Shown: positions 1 to 12,964, numbered from the stretch's first letter. The stretch: DNA of 64,000 nt from Microbotryum silenes-acaulis (GCA_003665825.1 QPFY01000001.1:1729001-1793000); one strand, 5' to 3'. Made by a program: numbers and translations. The notes: generated by a model from the letters alone, not told the origin.

Positions 1-18
1 CCCCCCCCCCCCCCCCCC
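1..18. repeat. Poly-C tract at window start
   Basis: Eighteen consecutive C residues, followed by short C/A-rich sequence directly upstream of the first gene. It may be a natural homopolymer in the 5' leader, or it may mark a contig edge. Confidence 0.8.
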
Positions 19-31
19 ACCACCCAACAAC

Positions 32-2817
32 ATGCGCGAGTTGCCAGATCGAAGCATCAAGATCTCGGTCGACCGAGGAGGAACCTTTACCGACGTACAC
101 GCCTCATGGCCCCAGATCTCCACCTCCACCTCGTCCCCGTCCTCTTTCCCGTCATCCTCCGCCGAACGAACGCAAGTGATCCTCAAGCTGCTCTCCTCGG
201 ACCCGACCCACTACTCGGACGCACCCCGCGAGGGCGTACGGCGCATCCTCCAACTCGCCACGGGCCACACCTACTCGAGGGAAGAGCTGCTGCCCGTGGA
301 CAAGATCGACTCGATCCGACTGAGTACGACCGTCGCGACGAATGCTTTGCTCGAACGACAGGGGGCCAAACATGCCCTCGTCGTCACCAAGGGCTTTGGC
401 AGTCTGTTGGAGATTGGTAATCAGAGTCGTGCGTGTGCTTCGGATCTTACACATCCCCCCGACTGAAGAAAGCACTGACTCGCACTTGATCGGACCCAAC
501 CCACCCCCACTTGTTCCCACCCGAACGCCGTACGGTACTACTAGGACCGAGAATATTCGTCAGTACTGCCACACCTTGGCTCCTTACATAGTTCTGACAC
601 CGCACAACCTGCGCCATCTTGAACAGGATCTTGACATCAAACGACCTTCCGTCCTCTACTCTTCCGTTATCGAGGTGAGCATGATGGCCCTTCTATGGGC
701 GCACCCCAACTCGCCGGACTTGGCTGAGCCTCGTGCGAATCTCACCCACAGGTCGACGAACGAGTTACCTTGGTCGGATACACCTCGGACCCCAAACGAG
801 TCGATCGAGCCGTACGCTTTGACGAGCAAGGACAGGTCGAAAGGGGCTACGACGACGAGCAACATCCACCCGGGTCGGTCGTCAAGGGTTTGAGTGGGGA
901 AGCCGTGCAGATCCTCAAGAAGCCCGACGAGCAGGCGCTCAAGACCGAACTACAGAAACTTTACGACCAAGGCTATCGGTCCTTGGCGATCGTGTTGATG
1001 CACTCCTTCACCTATCCTGGTGCGTTCATCTCCCACAAGTCATCCCTACTAGCTTCCCTGTTCCTGACCCAGGGACAGAGTGGCGCCACAGATCACGAAC
1101 GACAGATCGAGTCCATCGCCCAATCGATCGGCTTTGAACACATCTCCCTCTCCTCCGCGTCCCTCCCCATGATTCGCATCGTCGCCCGAGGAACGAGTTG
1201 CACCGTCGACGCCTACCTCACCCCCGTCCTCCTCAAATACATCGACGGCTTCTTCTCCGGCTTTGAACCTTCGCTCCGGGAAACGAACCAGACCAACGCT
1301 TCAGAACCAACCTCGACCTCCCCGGAAGAATCACCACGAACGACGAGCGTCGAATTCATGCGTTCCGATGGAGGTTTGACCGACGTACGAGGGTTTTCGG
1401 GTCTCAAATCGATCCTCTCGGGACCGGCGGGTGGGGTCGTCGGTTTCGCTTTGACGTCTTGGCAAGAAAGTGGTAAAGCCGTGATCGGTCTCGATATGGG
1501 AGGAACGTCGACAGACGTAACCCGCTTCGATGGCACTTACGAGACTGTCTTTGAAACGACCACCGCCGGAGTGACGATTCAATCCCCCCAACTCAACATC
1601 AACACCGTCGCCGCGGGAGGAGGATCGAGGTTGTTCTGGCGGAACGGACTTTTCGTCACCGGTCCTGAATCGGCGGGTAGTGATCCAGGACCGTCTTGCT
1701 ATAGGAAGGGTGGGGAACCGGCCATTACGGATGCGAATCTGGTACTGGGGAGGTTGTTGCCGAATCATTTTCCCAAGATCTTTGGGGAGAAGGAGGATGA
1801 GGGATTGGACGTCGAGGCTTCGACTGAGGCGTTGGAGAAGTTGAGGGAGGAGATCAACCGAGAGACGGGCAAGGAGATGTCGTTGGATCAAGTCGCGTGG
1901 GGGTGAGCTAATGGACTCTTTTGGTCGAGTCACCTTCAAAGTACCTAAACTGACGGAATGAAGAGTCGATTCACAGCTTCATCAAAGTCGCCAACGAAAC
2001 CATGTGTCGACCGATCCGATCCCTAACCGAAGCGAGAGGATACGACACGTCCAAACACGTCCTCTCATGCTTCGGAGGTGCAGGTGGACAACATGCCTGC
2101 GCGATCGCTTCGACCCTCGGCATCTCGACGATCCTAATCCACCACTTCTCGTCCATCCTTTCCGCTTACGGAATGGCACTTGCCGAACGCGTCGTCGAAC
2201 GTCAAGAACCCAGTTCGGAACAATGGTCCACCAAAGGGGCGAGTGAACGACTCGAAGCACGCTTGAAGGAGTTGGGTCAACAAGCGCATCGCGAACTCTC
2301 GAACCAAGGCTTCTCGAACGAGAGGATCGAAATTCATCCCTACCTCCACATGCGTTACAACGGTACCGATTCGGCTTTGATGATTCATCGTCCTTCAGAG
2401 CACGACGACGATTACGCGAAAGCTTTCGCACAGGCTTATGAGCAGGAATTTGGCTTCAGTATGAATGCAGAGATCACGATTGATGATGTTCGAGTTAGAG
2501 GGGTCGGTAAATCGTTCGATTCGTTGGGGCCTTCGGTTTGGGACGAATTGGGGTCGGTGGAGTTCAAGGAGATTGGAAGGGGGAAGGGGGAGGGGGAGGA
2601 TCGTAGCAATAGCAAGTGCGACGAGATGGCTTCGGTCTACTTTGAATCCCAAGGTAGGGTCGACGTACCCGTCTTCTTGTTGGATCGACTGGAGAAGGGG
2701 GATTTGGTCAAAGGACCGGCGATGATCATTGATGGGACGCAGACCGTCGTCGTGGACCCAGGGGCTACGGCGAGGTTGACGAGCAACCATATCGTCATCG
2801 AGTTGGCCAAAAAGTAG
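32..2817 (+). CDS. Stand-alone HyuA / 5-oxoprolinase N-terminal half
   Basis: Hydantoinase/oxoprolinase A-type protein; the family hydrolyses 5-oxoproline or hydantoins with ATP. Proposed exons are 32-428, 545-558, 627-674, 752-1019, 1092-1902 and 1977-2817 (792 aa). The N-terminal ATPase motif RGGTFTDV lies near residues 15-22, the second motif GLDMGGTSTDVTRF near residue 375, and GFIKVANETMCRPIR comes at the last exon junction. Exon 2 is a 14-nt microexon needed to keep the conserved GNQSRPxIFDL frame. The protein ends exactly where full-length eukaryotic 5-oxoprolinases (about 1,250-1,300 aa) pass into the HyuB domain, and no HyuB coding sequence follows before the convergent neighbour. 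It could be a bacterial-style separate A subunit, or a truncated paralogue. Confidence 0.85.
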
Positions 2818-3254
2818 AAACATCGCAGTCTGTTGTACTGCCTCTGACGAGTTGGTGGCTTCTGCTTTGTAATCCCAATGTCAAATGCAATCCAAAAAGA
2901 CATGCTCTCTGTTGAAGAAAGATGGTGCAAGGGGTAACAGGAACAATGCGAAATGCGAGTTTCATTTTTTCATGCTTTCAAAAAGGCGAACAGCGAATGA
3001 GCTAGATATGGTATCAAACGTGCAGCGGCTGTTTTGGTTTTGAAACGAAGAGGGAAAGAAGGAAGGGGGGAGGGGGAGAGAAAGCTAGATGAGACCATGT
3101 CCTGGTTGTTTTTCCGAGCGATCCAAAGAGAGAGAGGGAGGGGGGGTTCGGTTTTTTTGATGCTACAAGATTCGAAGAAGACTGATGAACGACTGAGATG
3201 CGAACGAGGATGTTGCGAGTAGAACATAATGTTTTTATGTTCATTTTGGGTGCG
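2818..3254. other. Convergent intergenic region
   Basis: This stretch separates the 3' ends of the HyuA gene and the Ecl1-type gene. It holds purine-rich runs (around 3050-3080 and 3125-3150). I see no gene here; any HyuB continuation would have to lie in it and none is readable. Confidence 0.6.
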
Positions 3255-5601
3255 TTAAATGCGGTACTGATGCTTGGTTTGAGTTGTGATGTCGTGTATT
3301 GTGGTGTCGACCTGGCGACCGTGACGGCTTGAACAGCTACGGCGACCCGTGCCCGTAAGCAGCTCCGGAAATGATGATCTCGCGAGAACGGAAGACAGAC
3401 GAACTGCGGTCCCGACCTCGGCCTCGGCCTCGTCCTCGTCCACTTTGTCTACAAGCTCGAGCGCCTCGTCGTCGGTCGCGTTGCGAGAAGACCGACCCCG
3501 ACCTCGCGATTCGCGTCCTCGACTCTCACTCTCGCGGGCGCGACTCGAAGACGAACGGCGGCCTCGTGAACTCGATTCACTGACTCCACGAGCGGTGGGC
3601 GACAGACTTCGTAGGACGGCCCCTGGTCCACGCAGTTGCGATCGACCTCGTCCGGTTGGAAGGTCCCCAAGCACATCCATTTCCGAAAGCGAAGGACGGC
3701 GAGTCACGGATCGACCCCGGCCAGAGGTCGGGGGTGAAGAAGGCGTGGACGGGAAGGGCGAAGGCATGACGGAAGTGCCGGGCGAATCGGTCGTGGCCGA
3801 GATGAAGTGGCCGGGCTCGATCTTAGGGCGGACGGTCAATTGACGCGAACGGATGGTGCGCTCGTGGTCGCGATCTTCCTCCACCGGGGCTGGGCTGGGT
3901 GTCCCTCGGCTGAAGAGGAACCGAGTCGGGCGGGCGGGGGCCTTGTTTGCGATCGCGGCGGAATCAACTGAGACGCCCCGTTCGGACGCGGCGGGAAACG
4001 AGGCCCCTGAGCGGCCACGTGGAACTCGCTCGTCGACCTCGTCGTCTCCATCGTCGGCATGGTCCTGACGCGCCAGGTTCAGAGCGCGCTTCTTGTCCTG
4101 CGAGAGGTGCGAGAAGAGGTAGCAAGCGAAAGCCGAGTGGGTGTGGGATGACTCATCGTCATCGCTCGAGGATGATCCCGAAGCGTCGTCGCCGCGGTGC
4201 GGGTGAGCTGGCGCCGGCTGGCTCGCCGCCAAATCTTCCGCAGAAAGGTCGTCCAACGAAGCGAGATGGCCCGTCTCGGCGGCTCGGAGTGCTCGAATGC
4301 GAGGCGACATGAGGATGTCGATCGAAGAGGCCGGGTCGTAGGCGGTTGTGGATTGCAAAGCGGCGCTCGCAGACGACCGTCGCGAGTTGTTGCTGTTGCT
4401 CGTGGCCCGACCCGACGACTTGCCGGAGACGGATATTCTCGGGCGTCTCATCTCGCCGACGCATCCCGGTCGACCGCAGTTTTTGGCGCGCACCACGGGC
4501 GGCGGCAGCGCAGCACTCGAAGCGGCCAATGACGACAGTGGCGGCAGCACCAGCGAGGTGATGTCACTCGTCGGTGCGAGCTGGGGCGACCAGAACGTCG
4601 GTTTCGTCGGTGATATCGGTCCAAGAGCCGGTGAAGACCGTACGTGGGCCGCTCGCTCTCGGTAAAAGAGGGGTGCCGGGATCTGAGGCTTGCTGGCTCG
4701 GCGACGAAAGTGCAGGTCCGATGCAGGTTGTTGCGGCGAGGCCTTGGGGTCGACGTCATGCGGGCCAACGGCCGGGTAGTCGATATGCGATGCCTTCCAG
4801 CTCTTGGACGTCGGGTATCGCATCGCTATCGGCAGGCTTTGTCCACCGTAAAATTTTGCCATCGTAACAGGGGCGCCGAGATCGAGTCGCGGCGGGTCTT
4901 CGTTGAGCACCGCATCGGCGACCATCCCACGGGGTGAAGGCGAGTTCGTCGCTGATGATGACGGGCTTGAGCATGTCGACTTGGATGCAGACGGGACGAG
5001 AGCCGGCAGGACCGAGGGCGAATCTGGCGCGGACTCGTGTTCAGAGTCGTGCTGACGACACTCCTCTGAGCAGTACGGCGACTCCGATGGGGCTTCGTTC
5101 CCGCAGCTGTTTTCGGTGCAAGGACGAACAAAATAAAAGGGTACCAAAATATTTGGACGTGGTCAGCATGTTATTCCCACACTCAGTAAAGTCAGCGCAT
5201 GTACGCCCGAAGGCGAATGCGGGGCCACGAGGGCAATTCGCCGCGAGGCCCGGCCGGGTGAAACGTGCTCATTTGGCTCAGGCCCGGGCAACGGCAGGCC
5301 GAACGGCGGGGGCGACGCAGGGCAGGGGCGGTGGTCGCAAGCGCGAGAGCGCGCGCGCAGAAGAGAACCGACGCGTGGTTCGTGCGACCGACCGACCGGC
5401 CCAGAGGCGAATTGCACCTTGCGGCCGAACGAGCTTGTTTGCGGCGCGTGAAAGACAGAATAGAGATACTCACTTGAGACAGAAATTGCCAAACAACAGA
5501 TCTTCCGGTACTTCCTGAGCCACCTGGGTGTGGTACTTGGCGTGGCGAGCGCCGTACGTCGCGAGCTGCTGCTGCATCGGTGCAACCAACGCCGCGGCCA
5601 T
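3255..5601 (-). CDS. Ecl1-family-like zinc-binding lifespan regulator, with long disordered tail
   Basis: Two exons, 5601-5474 and 5106-3255 (659 aa). Splicing joins FGNFCL to NCGNEAPSESPYCSEECR, giving a CxxC...CxxxC cluster near residues 40-60 typical of the fungal Ecl1 domain (extender of chronological lifespan, PF12855-like). The rest is Ser/Arg/Pro-rich and probably disordered, with a second small CGRPGC cluster and many RGRSxSR-type stretches near the C-terminus. Ecl1 proteins of fission yeast are only about 80 aa, so this is a much-extended basidiomycete form. Known family members act in nutrient and zinc stress and lifespan; the role here is inferred. The intron is 367 nt, long for this window. 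Confidence 0.7.
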
Positions 5602-8600
5602 TGCGACTTGAACGAACGAGCGAGCGACGGAGACGAGGCGCTGGGCTGGGCTGGGTTTCGCAGCGAGCCCGGTCCCAAGACTGAACCGAGGGCACTATAG
5701 TGCTATCGTCGTCGTCCTCGTTCCTGTCGGAGTGTGGGGCGTGATCACTCGAAGTTGGGATCGGTCGTGGTGGAGAAGCGGTGCGGGTGATGAAGGAGAC
5801 GAAGCAAACGTGCTTTCGAGCTTCGACTCTCGAGTCAAAGGGAATCGGAACTCGGGCTTGAAACTCGCTGGACAGGGCCGAACGGCGGCGCGCAGGCGCC
5901 TGAGCGGTCTCAGAGTTTTGTGCGTCAAAGAGATGGATCGGCACACGCGCCTCGATGACAAACCGCGATTCAGGGCCGGGACGGTTCTTTATTGCTCGTC
6001 GCATAGAGGTGATCCGGTAGGCACTCGAGTCCAGTCAATATCTCTAGTTATCCAGAAGGAATTGACCGTGCAGTGGTGACTGAAAACTAGGCCACCGTCG
6101 CTACAGGTTGAAGGCGGATTAAAATGGATTTTTGGGCGACAAGGCCCGCTCAAATGAACCTTGTCTTTCGCCTTTTTCATTTGCTCGGTCGAATAACCCT
6201 CGTCGCATTAATCGAGTCACCTGCTCAATTCCTTTTGTGGTTGCTCGCGTCGATATCGTACTACGGGAGTAGGTTATTTATCAGACAGACATCTGCTGTA
6301 CCGCAGGCATATAAGCGCCCAATTGAATCGTTTGATTACCAGGCCTTGCGAGTATACGCCTTGGAGGCCCTCGCACGACAAGTCATGGCTCACTCTGAGC
6401 CTGCTCCTTCCTGCGAGCGCCAAGCAAGACGTCCTGCCGGACCCGGCCAAATTTGATCACCCTACAGGCGGACCCGCCCCACCGCCGGCCGGGTCAGGGT
6501 CAGAGCCTTCTGCAAGAAAGTGTGTAAAAGCTGTCCATGGTCGCACGTTCGAGCGGCTTGGGTCGCAGGAAGAAAAAAAAGAAAAAAAAAAAAAGGGATG
6601 TCAACGGGGTTAAATGGAGCCGAGCGTCCATGCTTTCTCGCTCCAAGTCCTTGACCCCTTGGAGGTCGAACTCATGATATCATCCTCGTGATCGCGTTCG
6701 GCGTCAACCGCGTCGATGCACACCCGCAGGCAGGCGCTCATCATTGCGCGCGCTTTCTGCGATCGGCGAGGGAAGTCAAATCGGCAGCTCGTCGAGCTCG
6801 AGATCAGCAGGCGGATCTGACGGATCGGCATCGGCATCGGCACGAAGGTCGCCGGTTCATCAGGACTTGATGCAAGCTAGGCGTGTTATACCTAGATGGA
6901 ACACTCGATCACCCTCGCCGGAACTTGGGTAAAAGTAGAGAGGAGTAGAGTCGACTATTGGTATAAAAAATCCGAGCAGCCGAGGCTCGGCTGCGGCTCT
7001 GGTCGCGGCTAGGCTGCCCTCTCCAGTCCTCTGCTAGCCTTGATCAAGCATCCATAGGTAGCTCAAGAAGCCCATCCTTTGGAATGCGGGATGCGGGGGT
7101 ATGATGAACGCCGTCCATCGAAAGTGTCACTCGCCATCGGAAATGGGCTGTGCACCGCTGCGCGCGCTGCGAGAAAAGAATGGCGCCGAGCTCGGTCCCC
7201 TGTCCCTGACCGCGCGACTGTGACCGCGATCTGACCCCCATCGGGGGCACTTCCTGACCTTTTTAGCTCTTCGTCTTCGTCATCTAGCTTCCGGTGACAT
7301 TCCACATATCAACGACCAAGCACTTCTACCGAATTCCTGGGAATCTGGCTCACGCCCGGCGAGCTCGCGCATGATCGCCTGGAGCTGCAAGCCGAAAAGT
7401 GCCACTCTCATATGTCTGGGACTGTTCTCTGAAACGGCAACGACCGGCTCAAGCAGTTGAGCAGCTGCATCGCTGGATCGCGCGCACTCTCGCGCGCCTT
7501 CGCTAGAGGAGACGGCCAGGACTTCGGCCAGGGGTCGTCCCGAATCGAGAGACGATCGCGGCGCTTGCAGCGCTTACACACCGTTACCGAAGAAGGAAAA
7601 CTGGTAGCGTCTACGCAACAAAATGCCCTTCGGTGAAATGGAGCATGCGATCACTTTATGTAGCCCCAAGACTGAGCAAGTGAACGTTTGGACGAAACAA
7701 AACGGGAGGCAGAATTTTTCTTGCCCTCTTTAGCTTAGACGGCTAAAAGCGACGGCCGCACAAGCGGCTGGGGTGAAGCCCTGCTTGTTCTTCCAGAACT
7801 TCAGGTGATTGTTGTGAAAGTTATTACTCGAATCCCAGAGGAACTTAAGGTGACCTCGCTAGGAGGTAATTCGCTTGCAGTTCGAGCCTCTGGGGCTTTG
7901 GAAGGGGCGCGCGTGAAAAATTGCGCTCGCGTGTAAGCGCAGAAGAGAAAAGCTCACTGTTGTCCGGATCTCTCCAACATATTGTTAGACAAGCGTTTGC
8001 AGACGAGGTACCCAGATAGTTCGGTCGACATTTACGCTGAGCAGGTACCTACGTATCGAGTAGTATGGCAGCCGGTGCCCTCCTGCGAAGGCCCCCGAGC
8101 GGTTTGCTGTGCGCACTGCGCATCATCCATCGCAGCTTGGACTGAGCTACGGAGCCTACGGAGGACTGAGGAGAGTGCTGTTCTGTCATGCATGCGGACG
8201 ACCGTGGCTATGATGTAAGTGCCATCTTAAATGAACTCTTTATTGGAGACAACATGTGACGCGCCATGCGAAACGAGTCAGGAAAATGTCGACCCCACCT
8301 GATGCCACAAGTTGCGACCCCACAAAGTGCGGTTTGTTTCTTGAGATACACGCGCTTTCCCAAGCTTTCTAAGCACTGCTGGTGCCCAACAGAAGCGGAC
8401 GCGCACGCGGCCAAGCGTTTCCACCGCGCGGTCAGTCGTCCAGGCATCGGCATAAACACGAGGGAAGCTAAAACGTAGCTCCTTTCCAGAAGAGTGAAGT
8501 AGAGCTGAGTAATTTTAAGCCAAACAATCTGACCTACCTGGCTGCAGGTGGATATTGCACCACGAGGGTAGACACGCCGGCGTTTGAGGCGGGCCGCGCG

Positions 8601-8810
8601 TACAGAGCGCGTGGACAAGTCCGCCGTGCACGTGGTCACTGAAAATTTCGGAAGAAACAGGTCACACGGTCAAAGTTTTCATAGCAGATAGCAATCTTAC
8701 ATGGGTAAAGCATTTGCTTGATGTAGTAAAACAACAACGACTACGAAGGCAAAGGCAAACGGAAGGGGTTGGGCTAGCACCTAAGCACTACTCTTAGAAA
8801 TTTGGTCGAG
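5602..8810. other. 3.2-kb gene-poor stretch
   Basis: It lies between the 5' end of the Ecl1-type gene and the 3' end of CCC2. Only short uncorroborated ORFs occur. An A-rich run lies at about 6571-6595. I looked for U1, U2, U5 and U6 snRNA landmarks and tRNA box B motifs and found no convincing RNA gene; a Sm-site-like AATTTTTC at about 7713 stands alone. It could hold regulatory DNA, a long non-coding RNA or decayed transposon sequence. Confidence 0.5.
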
Positions 8811-11800
8811 CTATACGACCTCGGTACGAGAAGGCAACGTCGCTGCTCCGACCACGGGGATATCATCTTCCGACTCGTCCTCGTCCTCGTCCACTTCGTT
8901 GGGTAAAAGTCCATACTCGCTCGGACGCCGCGTCATCGCTGAATCGGTGGCCCGAGCTCGAGAGGAGCCGCGACCCCGGAGTATCGCAAGAAGGGAGATG
9001 ACGATCGACCCAATCGAGTCCCACGCAGCTCCAAGGACTTCGGAGATGAAGCCTTCGGCACGATCTCCGGCGGGATCGTCGGGTCGACGAGCGCTTCGGG
9101 GGCGACGCCACCATCGCAAGGTCAGCGACGAAGCGACGACCGAGACGGACGAGAAGGCCATTGCAGCCCCAGCCATCATAGGGTGCAGGTGGAGACCCCA
9201 GGGCAGGAAGACACCCATCGCAAGCGGGATGCCTGTATACGATGGATAGATCATTACGTCGTAAGTAGGCGTTTCGTATGACGGGATTAGAGAAGCGAAA
9301 AAGCTTGTCGGACTCACCAAAGAGGTTGTAGACCGTGGCCCAGATGAAATTGAGTCGGATCTGGCGAAAGATGCGCCTCGATAGATCGATCGCAGCCACA
9401 ACGTCAAGCAAGTCGGCCTTCATCAAAACAATGTCCGCGGCTTCCATCGCAATGTCCGTGCCCGTGCAGAGGGCGATCCCAACATCGGCTACGGCCAGTC
9501 CAGGGGAGTCGTTTATGCCATCGCCGACCATCGCGACTTGGTGGCCTTGCTTTTGCAGCTTTTCGATGATGGACCGCTTGCCGTTCGGACTGACGCCGGC
9601 GTAGACGTCCTCGGGCGCGACCCCGACATCGGCGGCGATGGCGACCGCTGTAGCGCGTTGGTCGCCCGTGACGACCGCGACGTGAATCCCCATCATGCGC
9701 AAGGCGTCGATGGCCTGACGCGCTTCGCCCTTGATCGTGTCGGCGAGCGAGATGGAGCAAGCGAGCGCCCCATCGACGGCGACGAACACGCAGGTCCGTC
9801 CGAGCTCTTCTTCACGGTCCCGGAAGGCAGCGTGCGACGCATCAGGGGCGATGTGCGACCCCGCGAGAAACGCGGCGTTTCCGATCTCAATCGAGTGCTG
9901 GGCATGGCCGACCTGCGAATCCGACAGCGAGGGGAAGTTGCCCGACACGTTGCACTTGACGCCGAGACCCGTCACACTCTCAAATTCGGTCACTTGAATG
10001 GAAGGGGGGAGGATGTGGTGACCGAGCTCTCGCAAACCCCAGGACGCGACGGCTTTGGCGAGCGGGTGTTCTGACTTGGCCTCGGCCGCCGCGAGCAGGA
10101 GCATGATGTCTTCTTGACGAGAAAATTTGAACATGGACGGGGATGCCTCTTTGAGGTCCGCTACGGCTGAGCAAGGGTGGGACCACTTGACCCCGACGAC
10201 GGCAAGCTTGCCCACGGTCAGCGTCCCCGTCTTGTCGAGGATGATGCGATCGACGCGATGGCTCGCTTCGAGGGGTCCGGCGCCTTTGATGAGGATCCCG
10301 TGCTGAGCGCCGACTCCGGTGCCGACCATCACCGCCGTTGGGGTCGAGAGTCCGAGAGCGCAGGGGCATGCGACGACAATGACCGAGATGCACAGCTTGA
10401 GGCAGACCATGAACTTGGTCGCTCCCTTTTCGGCAAAGACGTGGGGCAGGTGCGTCGAAGTGTGGGCGATGCACATCCACGCAATGAACGTCAGCATGCC
10501 GAGGCCGATGACGATCGGCACAAAGTACCCCGCAACCTTGTCCGCAAAGGCCTGGATCGGCGCCTTCGAGGTCTGCGCCTCTTCGACGAGGTGCACGATT
10601 TGCGCCAGGGCCGTGTCCTTGCCGGCGCGTGTGACCAGCATGTCGAACGTGCCCGAACCGTTGACCGTGCCCCCGATAAGCGCCTCACCGACGACCTTGT
10701 GGACGGGGATCACTTCACCCGTGACCATGCTCTCATCGACGGTCGATTCGCCTCGCAGAACCGTCCCGTCGGCCGGGATCTTGTCCCCTGGGACGATCTT
10801 GACGGTGTCGCCGACTTGGACCAGCTCGGTCGGCACCCTCTTCTCTTTGAGGCACGTCGGCGCGTCGGTGTAGATGATCGCCTGGCTCGGGGAGAGCGAC
10901 ATGAGTCGACTCAGTGCTGAGCTCGTTTGGCCCTTGGCGAGGTTCTCGAGGTACCGCCCGAGACTAATGAAGGTAATGAGCATCGTTGAGGTCTCAAAGA
11001 AAAGCTTGGGGTGGTAGTCTGCGTCGCTGGAAAATGGCGCCAGCAGCAGCGTCGCGGTCGAAAAGATGAAGGCGGCGGTCGTGCCAAAGACGACGAGGAC
11101 GTCCATCGTCGCCGAACCATGGCGCAGCGCCCGCCATGCTGACTCGTAGATGCGACGTCCGACTCCGAACTGCACGGGGATCGTGAGAAGGAAGCACACG
11201 AAGTCGCCGAGGTAGATTCCCCGCACCAGTCGCAGGTTGACGACGGGGCGCAGCGCCGACACCATGGGGAAGATCATCGAGATGAAGAAGACGGGTACGG
11301 CGAAGCAGAGCGAGCGCTGTAGAGAGTGCTTCCATTGGGAGATCTCCTTGGTGCGCGCAAGGGACCGCAGTTGCACCGCGTTGTTCTCGTCCGACACGAG
11401 CGTCGCGTCGAAACCGACGTCCGAAACAAGGTCGACGAGATCGCGAGCACCGGATATGAGGGTCGGGTCGTAGGTGATGGTGGCGCGCTCGGTTGCTAGG
11501 GAGACGGTGACGGAGAGAATCCCCGGTGTCGAAGAGACGGAGGACTCAATGGAGGAAACGCATGCGCTACAGCTGCAGGTGCAAGTGGGGTGGGTAAGAT
11601 TAGAAGACCGAGCGAAGGGTCAGTTGATGCACAAAGACGTGGCGCGACGAAGACGAGGAGGGTAAGACAACGCACGTCATGCCATAGATCTGCAATGACA
11701 CCGTGTCATGGGGGACGGGAAGTATGGGCTGCGCTTCGAATCCCATGTCTTCGACTTCCTGTGGTTGCCAATCGAAGCCGCAGGTCAGCTGACCCAGCCC

Positions 11801-12401
11801 AGTCACTCTAGCAACGGCGTGTGTGAGGTCTTCTACACGACTGCAGTTTGCCCCATGTGAAACGCACTTCTGTGAGCTTCTCTGGTGACCACACGGACGG
11901 GTCGCACTCGATGATGGCTCGTTCCGCTCTGCATTGCGTCAAGGGCGGCGCGATGGGTCAGCCAGCGAGCGCGAACTACGCGGAATAGACGCCGCCACAC
12001 CGCGCCCTAGTCGAATCGGTGTCGGTCGAGCTGGCTTGCTCACAGTAATGCGACCTTGACCGACAGAATCCCTGGTTGATCACAAAGTCCATTCTCGATG
12101 CTGGCCACGCAGGCACCGCACGTCATACCTGCCCGAGACGAGTGTGTGTGCACGGACGAGGGCTCGGTCAGCATATTGGCCCAGCGGGAGGCATGCATGC
12201 GCTCGCGGAAACGGCGCGCGTCGCACTGCAGCGCCGTTGCTTGCACGCAAGCCAAAGCATACCTTGGATCTTGAGCTGTATGGTCGTCGTCGTTGCAGCA
12301 GCCGGCAGCTTGCTCGAACTGGCGACACTCGACACCTCGATCTTATCATCGCGGTCATAGTCCTCGACCAGCTTTGACTCTTCTTGAGCACGTGTAGCCA
12401 T
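8811..12401 (-). CDS. CCC2: Copper-transporting P1B-type ATPase
   Basis: This Golgi copper pump loads cuproenzymes such as ferroxidases. Exons are 12401-12263, 12128-12044, 11928-11868, 11758-11676, 11572-9318 and 9232-8811 (1014 aa). Two N-terminal heavy-metal-binding domains are seen: [12 protein letters not shown] near residue 47 and [12 protein letters not shown] near residue 122. Both GMTC motifs are rebuilt across introns. Membrane segments follow, then TGE near 407, the CPC metal-translocation motif ([13 protein letters not shown]) near 525, the phosphorylation motif DKTGT near 568, and GDGINDSP in the hinge. The C-terminal tail is acidic ([10 protein letters not shown]). Length and domain order fit Ccc2/ATP7-type pumps of fungi with two HMA domains. 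Confidence 0.95.
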
Positions 12402-12964
12402 GGGTCCCGTGGAATTGAATCGGCTTGCTTGCCGACTTGGTCTGACAGAGGCCGCGGGATAGAGCCCGGCGTGTTGCAACGCGTTGTAAGGTTGTGGCGG
12501 TGATGCAACAATCTCCAGGAGGATGCTGAGAGGGTTGATTCGCTTTTGGATTGACCAAAGTGACGATGTCCTAGTGCACAAGTTGCTTGGTTGAAGTGAT
12601 GGATGGGGTGGAAAGAGCCTTTCAGCCGCTTCGGGCCAGGCCGTCGATCGACGCGCCTAAACGAGCCGCAGAAGATCGCCTCGTCGCAGATTTATCAGAT
12701 CGCCTCGATCGTCGTCTGCGGCCACCCCTGACGTCGCGGCGACGGAATACCACTGAAACATTCAGCCAAACCACGCAGACGGTTCAGGGGGGTCGAAGTC
12801 GGTGACCAAGAAAGAACGCAATGTATTCCAAGGGGTATGCTAAAGGCCTGACGACCATACAGGAGCACAAACACACGTACAAAACGAAAGAAGTTCGGGG
12901 TCAGGCTCTTCAGCTACTGAGCCAGTGCTAACCGCTCGGGCACCCTGAGCGAGTTCCGCCAATA
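12402..12964. other. CCC2 upstream region
   Basis: Probable promoter and 5' leader of CCC2, abutting the repeat-derived zone. No gene and no clear regulatory motif recognised. Confidence 0.45.

Noticed and set aside
7700..7740. Sm-site-like AATTTTTC as part of an snRNA gene
   Set aside because: No neighbouring snRNA landmark (U5 loop, U4 or U2 motifs) or plausible stem-loop could be recognised.
7850..7900. Box-B-like GTTCGAGCC at about 7880 as a tRNA
   Set aside because: No acceptor, D or anticodon stems could be folded around it.
10177..10920. Plus-strand ORF of 247 aa in CCC2
   Set aside because: Antisense of the conserved ATPase core.
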